Of a stretch of DNA of 64,000 bases, positions 16,021 through 26,135 are shown piece by piece. This DNA is from Mycobacterium sp. SVM_VP21 (lineage in GTDB: Bacteria > Actinomycetota > Actinomycetes > Mycobacteriales > Mycobacteriaceae), in NCBI GenBank assembly GCA_024758765.1, contig CP101406.1, positions 3,906,001-3,970,000 on the forward strand, in the 5' to 3' direction. The first letter of the stretch is position 1. Each line of letters starts with the position of its first letter. A program made the translations under genes and the position numbers. The notes under the pieces were generated by a model. That model did not search any database, was not told the DNA's origin, and saw nothing but the letters and a program-made list of their open reading frames with translations.

Positions 16021-16030
16021 CCAACAGGAA

Positions 16031-17410
<1,380 letters not shown>

Positions 17411-17469
17411 TCAGCGGCCACAGGCTAGCGGCCGGAATCGCTAACGCCGAATCCTGGCCGTTACATCGT

Positions 17470-17485
17470 TGTTAAATCATTAACA
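17470..17485. promoter_or_regulatory. TGTTAA-ATCA-TTAACA palindrome between gdhA and the acetyltransferase gene
   Basis: A perfect 6-bp inverted repeat with a 4-base spacer, in an AT-rich patch 90 bases before gdhA and 53 bases before the start at 17538. A nitrogen regulator site would make sense for gdhA, but the match to the known GlnR box is not exact. Confidence 0.45.
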
Positions 17486-17522
17486 TTCGCGGGGCACCGG
17501 TTAACCTAGATTGGCGGACTAG

Positions 17523-18563
<1,041 letters not shown>

Positions 18564-18605
18564 CCGCTGCCAACGGCCCAGGTCGCGTTGGGTAAATTGG
18601 CTGCG

Positions 18606-19262
18606 ATGTTGACCCTTCGCGCGGTATTGGCCCTCGGCTGTGTCTGCCTGCTTGCCGCCTGCAGCTCGAGTCCGGCTGAGGTGTCCGCCGACATCAACAA
18701 GGTGGTCGACCTCAAGTCGTCCTTCGGCCCGGAATATGAGGTCAAGGGCATCTCACGCACCGGGATCGACCCGAAACTGCTGGCGGGCACCGCGCTGCCG
18801 CCGGGCCTGACCTTCGATCCGGCCGACTGCTCGAAGTTCGCCATCAGCCAGCAGCTGCCGCAGGGCGTGCAAGGCAACATGGCCGCCGTCGCCGCCGAAG
18901 GCCAGGGCAACCGGTTCATCACCATCGCCCTGGAGACCTCCGAACCGGTTCCGGTCAATGAGCCGGGCCGCACCTGCCGGCGGATCGGCTTCTCCGGTGG
19001 CCAGATGCGCGGACTGATCGAAACCGTCGACGTGCCGCACATCGACGGGGTCAAGACCCTGGGCGTGCACCGAGTGATCGAGGCCGTCGCCGGTGGCAAG
19101 TCCCGCGTCGGTGAGTTGTACAACTACTCGGCCTACTTCGGGCCCTACCAGGTGCTGGTCACCGCCAACCCCCTGGTGCAGCCGGGCAAGCCCATCGCCC
19201 CAGTCGACACCGCCCGGGCCCGCGAGCTGTTGGTGGCCGCGGTCGACGCGATCCGGAACTAG
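18606..19262 (+). CDS. Lipoprotein of the Rv0999 type (DUF5642-like)
   Basis: 218 aa from ATG 18606. The signal sequence LALGCVCLLAAC ends in a lipobox (LAAC, modified Cys near residue 18), followed by SSSPAEVS. The mature domain contains GPEYEVKGISRTGI and two further cysteines (DPADCSKF, GRTCRRIGF). It sits downstream of the acetyltransferase gene as in M. tuberculosis. Family assignment is from memory; function unknown. Confidence 0.82.
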   Translation: MLTLRAVLALGCVCLLAACSSSPAEVSADINKVVDLKSSFGPEYEVKGISRTGIDPKLLAGTALPPGLTFDPADCSKFAISQQLPQGVQGNMAAVAAEGQGNRFITIALETSEPVPVNEPGRTCRRIGFSGGQMRGLIETVDVPHIDGVKTLGVHRVIEAVAGGKSRVGELYNYSAYFGPYQVLVTANPLVQPGKPIAPVDTARARELLVAAVDAIRN

Positions 19263-19271
19263 CGCGTTCGG

Positions 19272-19871
19272 CTAGCGCACGCCACGCGGGCGGAACTGAA
19301 TGCTGATCCGCGGGCCGGTGGGCGTCGCCGTCTTGGGAATCGAGTGCTCCCACGTCCGCTGACACGAGCCGCCCATGACCACCAGGTCGCCGTGGTGTTG
19401 TGCCAACCGCAGGCCCGCGCCGCCCCCGCGCGGGCGCAGAGCCAGCGTGCGGGTGGCGCCGACGCTGACAATCGCGACCATGGTGTCCTGGCTGGCGCCG
19501 CGGCCGATGGTGTCGCCGTGCCAGGCCACGCTGTCGCCCCCGTGGCGGTACAGGCACAACCCGACCGTGGTGAACGGCTCGCCGAGTTCCCCGGCGTAGA
19601 TGTCGTTGAGCCGGCGGCGCAGCTTGGCGATCGCCGGGTGCGGCGCCTCTCCGGTCGCCAGGTCGTGGAAGCTCACCAGTCTGGGGACGTCGAGCACCCG
19701 GTCATACATCCGGCGGCGTTCGGCCCGCCAGGGAATGACCGACTGCAGCTCGCTGACCAGTTCGCTGCTTTCCTCCGAGAGCCAGCCCGGACGAACGTCG
19801 AGCCAGGCGCCCTCACCGAGCTGTCGGCGTTCGCTGAGGTCGAACAGCGACTCCTGTACCGGTATCGCCAC
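19272..19871 (-). CDS. AlkB-like 2-oxoglutarate/Fe(II) dioxygenase
   Basis: 199 aa from GTG 19871. The 2OG-Fe(II) core is visible: WHGDTIG supplies the HxD iron ligands, EHSIPKT the distal His, and GPRISIQFR the Arg that binds 2-oxoglutarate. The family demethylates alkylated nucleic acids. It matches M. tuberculosis Rv1000c in position and size and converges on the lipoprotein gene with nine bases between stops. Confidence 0.9.
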   Translation of the reverse strand: MAIPVQESLFDLSERRQLGEGAWLDVRPGWLSEESSELVSELQSVIPWRAERRRMYDRVLDVPRLVSFHDLATGEAPHPAIAKLRRRLNDIYAGELGEPFTTVGLCLYRHGGDSVAWHGDTIGRGASQDTMVAIVSVGATRTLALRPRGGGAGLRLAQHHGDLVVMGGSCQRTWEHSIPKTATPTGPRISIQFRPRGVR

Positions 19872-19906
19872 ACCACGCAGTTTATCGCACACCAGTTCGA
19901 TTCGTC

Positions 19907-19961
19907 GAGATTGCGTCTACGGCTGTTCGCGGCCGGATTTCACGACCCAGTACGCAATCTC
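19907..19961 (-). terminator. Hairpin at the 3' end of the AbiEi/DUF559-like gene
   Basis: GAGATTGCGT (19907-19916) and ACGCAATCTC (19952-19961) are perfect 10-bp arms 35 bases apart, spanning the stop of the gene at 19940. The stem sequence is shared with the hairpin at 20843-20899. Confidence 0.55.
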
Positions 19962-20797
19962 AACGGCTGGCCGCGGCGGGCGAATGCCTCCGACAGCCGA
20001 TGCAGGATGAACCTCCGGCTATGTTCGGCCACCACTTGCAGGTCTATCCACCCCTGGCTGTAGAGCAGCTCGGCACGCCCGATGCCGTGGACGTACTGCG
20101 CCCGATCCGTGCTGTGGTGTTTCCCCTCGTAATCCAGGCCGATCTTCGGCTCGTCGTATCCCATGTCGATGAAGGCGTTGTTGAAGCCGTCGCTCACCCG
20201 GATCTGTGTCCTGGGCCGCGGAAGCCCGGCATCGATGAGCAGAAGCCGCAGCCAGGTCTCTCTGGGCGATTCGCCGCCGGGGTCCATCAGGTCGAGTGCA
20301 AGTACCGCCCGACGCAATCCGCGAGCCTTGCGATGACGCTCGATCAGCGCCAGGGCGTCTCGAGCCTGAACACCGGTGGCACGACTCAACGAATCGAGGT
20401 GCCGCACGGCCAGGTCACGGGGTAGATGCCGGCCGAGGTCCAGAGCCGTACGCGCCGGGCTGGTCACCAGCATCCCGTCGATGTCGACCAGCTCGTCGGC
20501 GTCGATGCGTTCGTTGCGCACGATGATTCCCGTCGGCGACCGTCCGTTGCGCCAGATCATCTCGATCGGCGTAGTCGCGTCGATCCACCGGGCGCCGTGC
20601 AGTGCCGCCGCGGCACGGCCCGCGATCACGCCCTTGCGCCCCGACCACAGCCAGGCGCCAACGGTATTGGCGCGCAACGCCGGTGGCGCTTCCTTTGGCA
20701 GGTAGACGTCGGGAAAAAGCGCGGAGTAGTTCCACCGCAAGGCGCCGCGAGTGAGGCCGCTGGCGAGCGCCTCGGTTCCCTTGAATACCTCAAACAT
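19940..20797 (-). CDS. AbiEi-antitoxin-like / DUF559 nuclease-fold protein
   Basis: 285 aa from ATG 20797. The N-terminal half resembles AbiEi-type proteins common in mycobacteria (GRAAAALHGARW, LVTSPARTALDLGR). The C-terminal half has an Asp...Glu-x-Lys pattern, FIDMGYDEPKIGLDYEGKHH, as in Vsr/DUF559 PD-(D/E)xK nucleases. No toxin partner adjoins it, so an active abortive-infection role is not shown. Confidence 0.75.
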   Translation of the reverse strand: MFEVFKGTEALASGLTRGALRWNYSALFPDVYLPKEAPPALRANTVGAWLWSGRKGVIAGRAAAALHGARWIDATTPIEMIWRNGRSPTGIIVRNERIDADELVDIDGMLVTSPARTALDLGRHLPRDLAVRHLDSLSRATGVQARDALALIERHRKARGLRRAVLALDLMDPGGESPRETWLRLLLIDAGLPRPRTQIRVSDGFNNAFIDMGYDEPKIGLDYEGKHHSTDRAQYVHGIGRAELLYSQGWIDLQVVAEHSRRFILHRLSEAFARRGQPLRLRTGS

Positions 20798-20842
20798 GGG
20801 TCGATGGTGATGAGCGGCACCGACATCTAGGGGCCCGCGCGT

Positions 20843-20911
20843 TGAGATTGCGCACATGGCTGTGGATAAGCTCCGCCAACAGCCCTGCGCGCAATCTCAC
20901 GCGCAATCTCA
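20843..20911 (-). terminator. Hairpin with duplicated right arm downstream of pmt
   Basis: TGAGATTGCGC (20843-20853) pairs with GCGCAATCTCA at 20889-20899 and again at 20901-20911. A nested GGCTGT/ACAGCC stem lies inside the loop. It begins 38 bases beyond the pmt stop and is a likely terminator. The two right arms would give alternative foldings. Confidence 0.6.
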
Positions 20912-20948
20912 TGGGCGGCGATGGCCGACGATGGCCGTTACGACGCGG

Positions 20949-22508
20949 CTAGGACCAGCTGGGCAGCCAGATCTCCATGTTCCAGGTGGCCGGCGAGATC
21001 GGCACCCCGGTCAGAATCGGATACAGCCAGGCGAAGTTGGTCAGCACCAGCGCCACGTAGCCCGAAACCGCAAGCAACCCGAGCGCCCACCGCTCCTCGG
21101 TACGGGTTCTGCCGTCGTTGATGATGTCGACGCAGATCAGGGCCAGCAGCATCGCCAAAAACGGCGCCATCGGCACCGCGTAGAAGAAGTACATCTGCCG
21201 GCCGATGTCGGCGAACCACGGCAGCCAGCCCGCGCAGTAGCCCACCAGCGCCGCGGCGTAGCGCCAGTCGTGACGCACCAGGCTGCGCCACAACGCGTAG
21301 CCCAGCACCGGCACGGCCAGCCACCACATCGCCGGCGTGCCCACCAGCATCACCGCCTTGACGCAGGACTGCGCGCCGCACCCGGGAACGTCGTGCTGGT
21401 CGATCGCGTAGAGCACCGGGCGCAGCGACATCGGCCACGTCCACGGCTTGGACTCCCACGGGTGGTGGTTTCCGGCGGCGTTCGTCAGCCCGGCATGGAA
21501 GTGATACGCCTGATAGGTGTAGTGCCACAGCGAGCGCAGCGCATCGGGCACCGGGAACCGACTCTCGAATCCGATCGACTGGCCGACCTCGTGGCGGTCC
21601 ACGCCGGTCTCGGAGGCGAACCACGGCGCATACGACGCCAGATACACCCCGAGAGGGATGAGCATGATCGCGTACGCGGTGGGCGCGACGTCGCGGCGTA
21701 GTGTCCCCAACCACGGCCGGCGTACCCGGTACTGCCGGCGGGCGGCCACGTCGAACGCCAGTGACATCGCCCCGAAGAACACCACGAAATACAGGCCGGA
21801 CCACTTGGTGGCGCAGGCCAATCCGAGGAGCACCCCGGCGCCAAAGCGCCACCAACGCACCCCCAGTCGAGGGCCCCAGGGGGTGGCGCCGCTGCGCCCG
21901 TCGGTCAAGACGGTGTGCATGCGCATTCGCACTTGGTCGCGATCGACGATCAGTGCCCCGAACGCGGCCACCACGAAAAACGTCAGGAAGCCGTCCAACA
22001 GCGCCGTGCGCGCCGCGACAAAACTGACCCCGTCGCCCACCAGCAGCAGGCCGGCGATCCCGCCGGCCAGCGTCGAGCGGGTCATCCGCCGCACGATCCG
22101 CACTAGCAGCGCAATCGCCAGCACCCCGAGCAGCGCGCTGGTGAACCGCCAGCCCAGCCCGTTGTAGCCGAACAGCGCCTCACCGATCGCGATCAGCTGC
22201 TTGCCCACCGGCGGGTGCACCACCAGGCCGTAGCCGGGGTTGTCCTCGACGCCGTGGTTGTGCAGCATCTGCCAGGCCTGCGGCGCGTAGTGCTTCTCGT
22301 CGAAGATCGGGGTGCCGGCGTCGGTCGGGGTGTACAGGTTCGAAAAACGGGTCACCGCGGCCAACAGCGTCACCGCGGCGGTGACGGCCCAGCCCCGGAC
22401 CCGGTCGGTCGGCCCGAAATCAGCGACCGGCACCAACAGCCCAGGGCTGATCACCGGAGCAGAGCGCTCCGGCGAGGCCGCGGGCCTGGTAGCGGTCGGA
22501 GCGCTCAT
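20949..22508 (-). CDS. pmt: Protein O-mannosyltransferase Pmt
   Basis: 519 aa from ATG 22508. A GT39/PMT polytopic membrane protein with about 10-11 hydrophobic segments. The catalytic acidic pair is in the first extracytoplasmic loop (FDEKHY, Asp70-Glu71), and VHPPVGKQLIAIGE follows. It transfers mannose from polyprenyl-phosphomannose to exported proteins. The frame extends through a MIRU-like repeat to 22586, but that peptide (RRSSSSLRSAS) is repeat-derived and is not part of the gene. Confidence 0.94.
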   Translation of the reverse strand: MSAPTATRPAASPERSAPVISPGLLVPVADFGPTDRVRGWAVTAAVTLLAAVTRFSNLYTPTDAGTPIFDEKHYAPQAWQMLHNHGVEDNPGYGLVVHPPVGKQLIAIGEALFGYNGLGWRFTSALLGVLAIALLVRIVRRMTRSTLAGGIAGLLLVGDGVSFVAARTALLDGFLTFFVVAAFGALIVDRDQVRMRMHTVLTDGRSGATPWGPRLGVRWWRFGAGVLLGLACATKWSGLYFVVFFGAMSLAFDVAARRQYRVRRPWLGTLRRDVAPTAYAIMLIPLGVYLASYAPWFASETGVDRHEVGQSIGFESRFPVPDALRSLWHYTYQAYHFHAGLTNAAGNHHPWESKPWTWPMSLRPVLYAIDQHDVPGCGAQSCVKAVMLVGTPAMWWLAVPVLGYALWRSLVRHDWRYAAALVGYCAGWLPWFADIGRQMYFFYAVPMAPFLAMLLALICVDIINDGRTRTEERWALGLLAVSGYVALVLTNFAWLYPILTGVPISPATWNMEIWLPSWS

Positions 22509-22540
22509 TCCGACGATCGTAGGCTGTGCGCCATGCCCGC

Positions 22541-22584
22541 GCGCCGACGACGATGCAGAGCGAAGCGATGAGGAGGAGCGGCGC
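22541..22584. repeat. MIRU-like 44-bp element carrying the rsmI ribosome binding site
   Basis: The element has GCGCCG/CGGCGC ends and the internal words GATGCAGAGCG and GATGAGGAGGAG. It lies between divergent pmt and rsmI and ends directly before the rsmI ATG, so GAGGAGG acts as Shine-Dalgarno. A near-identical copy is at 56990-57034. Confidence 0.8.
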
Positions 22585-23421
22585 ATGACTCATGGTCGAT
22601 TGCTGCTGGGTGCCACCCCGCTGGGCCAGCCCGGTGACGCGTCGTCGCGGCTGGTCGAAGCGCTGAGCACCGCTGATGTCGTGGCCGCCGAGGACACCCG
22701 ACGGGTGCGGATGCTGGCCAAGTCCCTCGATGTGCAGATCGCCGGCCGGGTGATCAGTCTGTTCGACGCCAACGAGGCGACGCGGGTGCCGACGCTGCTT
22801 GCCGAGATCGAGGCCGGGGCCACCGTGCTGGTGGTCAGCGATGCCGGGATGCCGCTGATCAGCGACCCGGGCTACCGCCTGGTGTCTGCGTGTGCCGAGG
22901 CCGGGCTGGCGGTGAGCTGCCTGCCAGGGCCGTCGGCGGTGACGACCGCCTTGGCGCTGTCCGGGCTGGCCTCGGAGCGGTTCTGCTTCGAGGGATTTGC
23001 GCCCCGCAAGCAGGCGGCGCGGCGGGCGTGGCTGGCCTCGCTGGCCGACGAGCGGCGCACGTGTGTGTTCTTCGAGTCGCCGCGGCGGCTGGCCGACTGC
23101 CTGCGTGACGCGGTCGACGAACTCGGCGGCGACCGTCGCGCGGTGGTCTGCCGCGAGCTGACCAAGACCCACGAAGAGGTGCTGCGCGGGACGCTGGCCG
23201 AGCTGGCCGACTGGGCCGTCGACGGCGTGCTGGGGGAGATCACCGTGGTGTTGGCCGGCGCGACCCCGCGCGCTGACTTGGCGACGTTGGTGGACGAGGT
23301 GAACCGGTTGGCGGGCGAGGGCATGCGAGTCAAGGACGCCTGCGCGCAGGTGATCGCCGACGTGCCCGCCGCGGTGTCGCGACGCGAGCTTTATGACGCG
23401 GTGCTGCGTTCCCGGCAGTAG
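22585..23421 (+). CDS. rsmI: 16S rRNA (cytidine-2'-O)-methyltransferase RsmI
   Basis: 278 aa from ATG 22585. Tetrapyrrole-methylase fold with LLLGATPLGQPGD at the N-terminus, VVAAEDTRRVRML, SDAGMPLISDPGYRLV and LPGPSAVTTALALSGL, all RsmI signatures. It methylates C1402 of 16S rRNA using SAM. It corresponds to M. tuberculosis Rv1003, divergent from pmt as there. Confidence 0.95.
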   Translation: MTHGRLLLGATPLGQPGDASSRLVEALSTADVVAAEDTRRVRMLAKSLDVQIAGRVISLFDANEATRVPTLLAEIEAGATVLVVSDAGMPLISDPGYRLVSACAEAGLAVSCLPGPSAVTTALALSGLASERFCFEGFAPRKQAARRAWLASLADERRTCVFFESPRRLADCLRDAVDELGGDRRAVVCRELTKTHEEVLRGTLAELADWAVDGVLGEITVVLAGATPRADLATLVDEVNRLAGEGMRVKDACAQVIADVPAAVSRRELYDAVLRSRQ

Positions 23422-23491
23422 GGGATATCGGATTCGCCCCGGCGTCGTTAGGCTTTGCCGAAGTAGCTTCTCGAGCTTGAAGAGGACGCCT

Positions 23492-23890
23492 ATGACGTCG
23501 AACGACACGACCGAACTGACACCGCTGAAGGTTGCGTTGACCGTCGTCGGCCTGACCTTCATCGTCGGGATCTATCCGCTGACCGTGATCTGGCCTGCGG
23601 GCTGGGCCTGGGGCCACGCCGGCACGGATTCGTCGCACTACCTGGTGATGATCCTCGGCATGTACGCCACGCTGGGGGCCTTCCTGTTGTTCGCCGCACG
23701 TGATCCGTTGCCCCACCGCAGCCTCATCTGGTTCACGGTGGTCTCCAGCGTGGTGCACGCCGCGATCATGACGGTGCAGGCGATCGGCGACCCGGCCGAA
23801 CGCGGTCATCTGGTTGGCGATGTGCCGGCGTTGGTGATCGTGGCGCTGGTGCTGACACTGCTGATGCCGCGCCGCGGCGCAACCGTCTGA
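23492..23890 (+). CDS. Small four-TM membrane protein (DUF6632-like)
   Basis: 132 aa from ATG 23492 with AGAGGA at 23481-23486. Four hydrophobic segments (about 13-33, 49-68, 77-97, 108-126). The family assignment (DUF6632) is tentative; function unknown. It converges on pabB, with four bases between stops. Confidence 0.7.
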   Translation: MTSNDTTELTPLKVALTVVGLTFIVGIYPLTVIWPAGWAWGHAGTDSSHYLVMILGMYATLGAFLLFAARDPLPHRSLIWFTVVSSVVHAAIMTVQAIGDPAERGHLVGDVPALVIVALVLTLLMPRRGATV

Positions 23891-23894
23891 GGGC

Positions 23895-25160
23895 CTACGA
23901 CGCCGTGCTGCTTACTTGGGACTGACCGTCGGTGACGATCGGGGCGGCCTTGTGCAGGCACTCCTGCCACTCGGCGTCGACGTCGGAGTCCGCGGTGATA
24001 CCGCCGCCCACCCCCAGCACCGCGCCACCGGCGGGGTCGAACTCCACGGTGCGGATCGCGACGTTGAGTTCACAGCCGGCCACCGGCGACGCCATTCCCG
24101 CCGTGCCGCAGTAGGCGCCGCGACGCGAAAGCTCCCACTCCGAAAGCAACTGGCGAGCACGGTGTTTGGGGGTTCCGGTCACTGACGCGGGCGGGAACGT
24201 CGCCTCCAGCAACTCCGCCATGGACAGCTGCTCGGGCACCCGGGCCGAGACCGTCGACACCAAATGCCACACACCCGGGGCGGGCCGCACCGCCAGCAGT
24301 TCGGGCACGGTGACCGTGCCGGTGATCGCCACTCGGCCCAGGTCGTTGCGGACAAGGTCCACGATCATGATGTTCTCCGCGACGTCCTTGGTCGAAGCGC
24401 GCAGCGCCGACGGGCGCGCATACAGCGGCAGGGTGCCCTTGATCGGGCTGGAGTCCACGACCTGACCGCGGCGGCGCAGGAACAGCTCCGGCGACAGCGA
24501 GGCCACCGCGCCCCAGCCGCCTGCGACATAGGCGGCACGCGCCGGACCGGTGCGCGCCACCGCGTCGGCGAAGAAGTCCAGCGGGGCGCCGGTGACCGTT
24601 CCGGTGAAGCGGGTGCACACGCAAGCCTGATACACCTCACCGGACCGGATGGCCTCCAGGCAGGCCAGCACCCCGGCGCGGTGTGCTTGGCGGTCCGGGG
24701 TCTCCCAGTAGATGCGGAAGCCGCGGGCCGGGGCGGGAGTCGTCAGCGCCTCGGCCAACCAGCTCGGCATGGCGGCGCCGGACAGGCTTTCGAACCACCA
24801 CTGCCCGTCGGTGTTGTCCTGACGCAGCACGCAGTCGGTCCAGCCGCCGGCGGCCTCCGGAATGCGAGGCCCCAGGCCGTCGGCACCGCCATCGGGGTAG
24901 GACAGATATCCGATCCAGCCGCCACCCACCGCGCCGGGCTGCGGGTCGGCGGGTTCATGCGGCGGTCCGCCGGGTTCACAGAACACCTCGCCGGGGCACA
25001 CCGGCTCGACGGCCACGCTGGGCGCGACCACCGCTCGCGAGCCGAACCATTCGCCGGTCAGTGCGGCCGGCGATGGCAGCCCATGCCGGTCGGTGGCATC
25101 GCCGACCGCGCGCAGCACCTCCGGGGCTGCTCCCAAGTCGCCGAGCCGCTCGATCCGCAC
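23895..25160 (-). CDS. pabB: Aminodeoxychorismate synthase component I PabB
   Basis: 421 aa from GTG 25160. Chorismate-binding domain with SGEVYQACVCTRF, SSPIKGTLPLYA, DLVRNDLGRV, ASVTGTPKHRA and GGITADSD in the family order. With a PabA-type glutaminase it makes 4-amino-4-deoxychorismate for folate. It corresponds to M. tuberculosis Rv1005c. The start of the sigma gene operon lies upstream on the same strand, and only 12 bases separate pabB from the sigma stop. Confidence 0.92.
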   Translation of the reverse strand: MRIERLGDLGAAPEVLRAVGDATDRHGLPSPAALTGEWFGSRAVVAPSVAVEPVCPGEVFCEPGGPPHEPADPQPGAVGGGWIGYLSYPDGGADGLGPRIPEAAGGWTDCVLRQDNTDGQWWFESLSGAAMPSWLAEALTTPAPARGFRIYWETPDRQAHRAGVLACLEAIRSGEVYQACVCTRFTGTVTGAPLDFFADAVARTGPARAAYVAGGWGAVASLSPELFLRRRGQVVDSSPIKGTLPLYARPSALRASTKDVAENIMIVDLVRNDLGRVAITGTVTVPELLAVRPAPGVWHLVSTVSARVPEQLSMAELLEATFPPASVTGTPKHRARQLLSEWELSRRGAYCGTAGMASPVAGCELNVAIRTVEFDPAGGAVLGVGGGITADSDVDAEWQECLHKAAPIVTDGQSQVSSTAS

Positions 25161-25172
25161 GGCACTAGCTTG

Positions 25173-26135
25173 TCAGACGTCCGCGCCTCGGGTGATCTCG
25201 CGGGCGGCGGCCACCGCCGCCAGCTTGTCCGGGTTACGCATCGCGTAGAAGTTCGTGATCAGCCCGTCGACGATCTCGAAGGTGAACACGCCCTCCAGAC
25301 GCTCGGCGTGAAAGAGCAGCACTGCGGGGGCGGAGTTGCAGACGCCCATGTCCACCCGGACGTCGGGCAGCTGCGCCCCCTGCCGCAGCAGCCCGATGAC
25401 CGTGCGCGCGACCTTGTCGGCTCCGACGATCGGCCGCCGGGCCGCGCTGGCCTTACCGCCGCTGTCGGCGGTCCACACCACGTCCGGCGCCAGCATCGAC
25501 AGCACCGTGGTGATGTCGCCGCCCGCCGCCGCGGTCATGAACTCCGCGGTGACCCGCGCGCTCTCCTGCGGGTCGACCGGGGCGTAGCGCGGGCGCCGGG
25601 CCTGAACGTGGCTGCGGGCCCGGTGCGCGACCTGACGGGCCGCGGCCGCGGATTTGCCGACCGCGGCCGCGATCTCGTCGTAGTCGAAACCGAACACTTC
25701 GCGCAGCACGAACACCGCGCGCTCCTCGGGGCGCAGCGTCTCCAGCACCACCAGCATGGCCATCGAGACTGATTCGGCCAGCACCACATCGGCCGAGGGA
25801 TCGTGCTCGGTGAGCAGCAGCGGCTCGGGCAGCCACGGCCCGACGTACTCCTCGCGGCGTCGAGCGCCGGCCCGCAGGGTATTGAGCGCCTGACGGGTGA
25901 CCAGGCTGGCCAGGTACGCCTTGGTATCACGGACTTCGGCCAGGTCGACCTCTGCCCAGCGCAGGTAGCTGTCCTGCAAGACATCGTCGGATTCGGTTGC
26001 CGAGCCCAGGATCTCGTAGGCGATGGTGAACAGCAGCGGCCGCAGTTCGGTGAACCGCTGGGTTTGCTCAGCGGTCCCAGTTTCGCCTCTCCTTCGTCGA
26101 GGCTCGCTGAACCGCTGGGTTTGTTCGCTTCTCAC
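25173..26135 (-). CDS. ECF41-type RNA polymerase sigma factor (SigJ-like)
   Basis: 320 aa from GTG 26135, which overlaps the upstream TGA as GTGA. Sigma-2 (LRPLLFTIAYEILG...DVLQDSYLRW) and sigma-4 (ERAVFVLREVFGFDYDEIA) precede a SnoaL-like domain. The ECF41 hallmarks GPWLPEP, DSGGK and NPDKL are all present. ECF41 sigma factors are controlled by their fused C-terminal domain and usually adjoin a redox or decarboxylase gene, here the flavin oxidoreductase. Residues about 4-28 contain a 19-residue in-frame duplication derived from a 57-bp genomic repeat. Confidence 0.9.
   Translation of the reverse strand: MRSEQTQRFSEPRRRRGETGTAEQTQRFTELRPLLFTIAYEILGSATESDDVLQDSYLRWAEVDLAEVRDTKAYLASLVTRQALNTLRAGARRREEYVGPWLPEPLLLTEHDPSADVVLAESVSMAMLVVLETLRPEERAVFVLREVFGFDYDEIAAAVGKSAAAARQVAHRARSHVQARRPRYAPVDPQESARVTAEFMTAAAGGDITTVLSMLAPDVVWTADSGGKASAARRPIVGADKVARTVIGLLRQGAQLPDVRVDMGVCNSAPAVLLFHAERLEGVFTFEIVDGLITNFYAMRNPDKLAAVAAAREITRGADV
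26051..26126. repeat. 57-bp repeat unit inserted in frame in the sigma gene
   Basis: TGAACCGCTGGGTTTG occurs at 26051 and again exactly 57 bases later at 26108. The 41 bases between carry the same core as the repeats at 1594 and 53471 (CTCTCCTTCGTCGAG). On the coding strand this adds 19 codons, giving EQTQRF-SEPRRRRGETGTA-EQTQRF near the N-terminus. Confidence 0.88.

Noticed and set aside
22509..22586. N-terminal extension of Pmt through the MIRU-like repeat
   Set aside because: The peptide (RRSSSSLRSAS) is the usual translation of this repeat and is not part of the transferase.
24264..25772. 502-codon plus-strand ORF opposite pabB and the sigma factor
   Set aside because: Shadow of two genes with clear family motifs.
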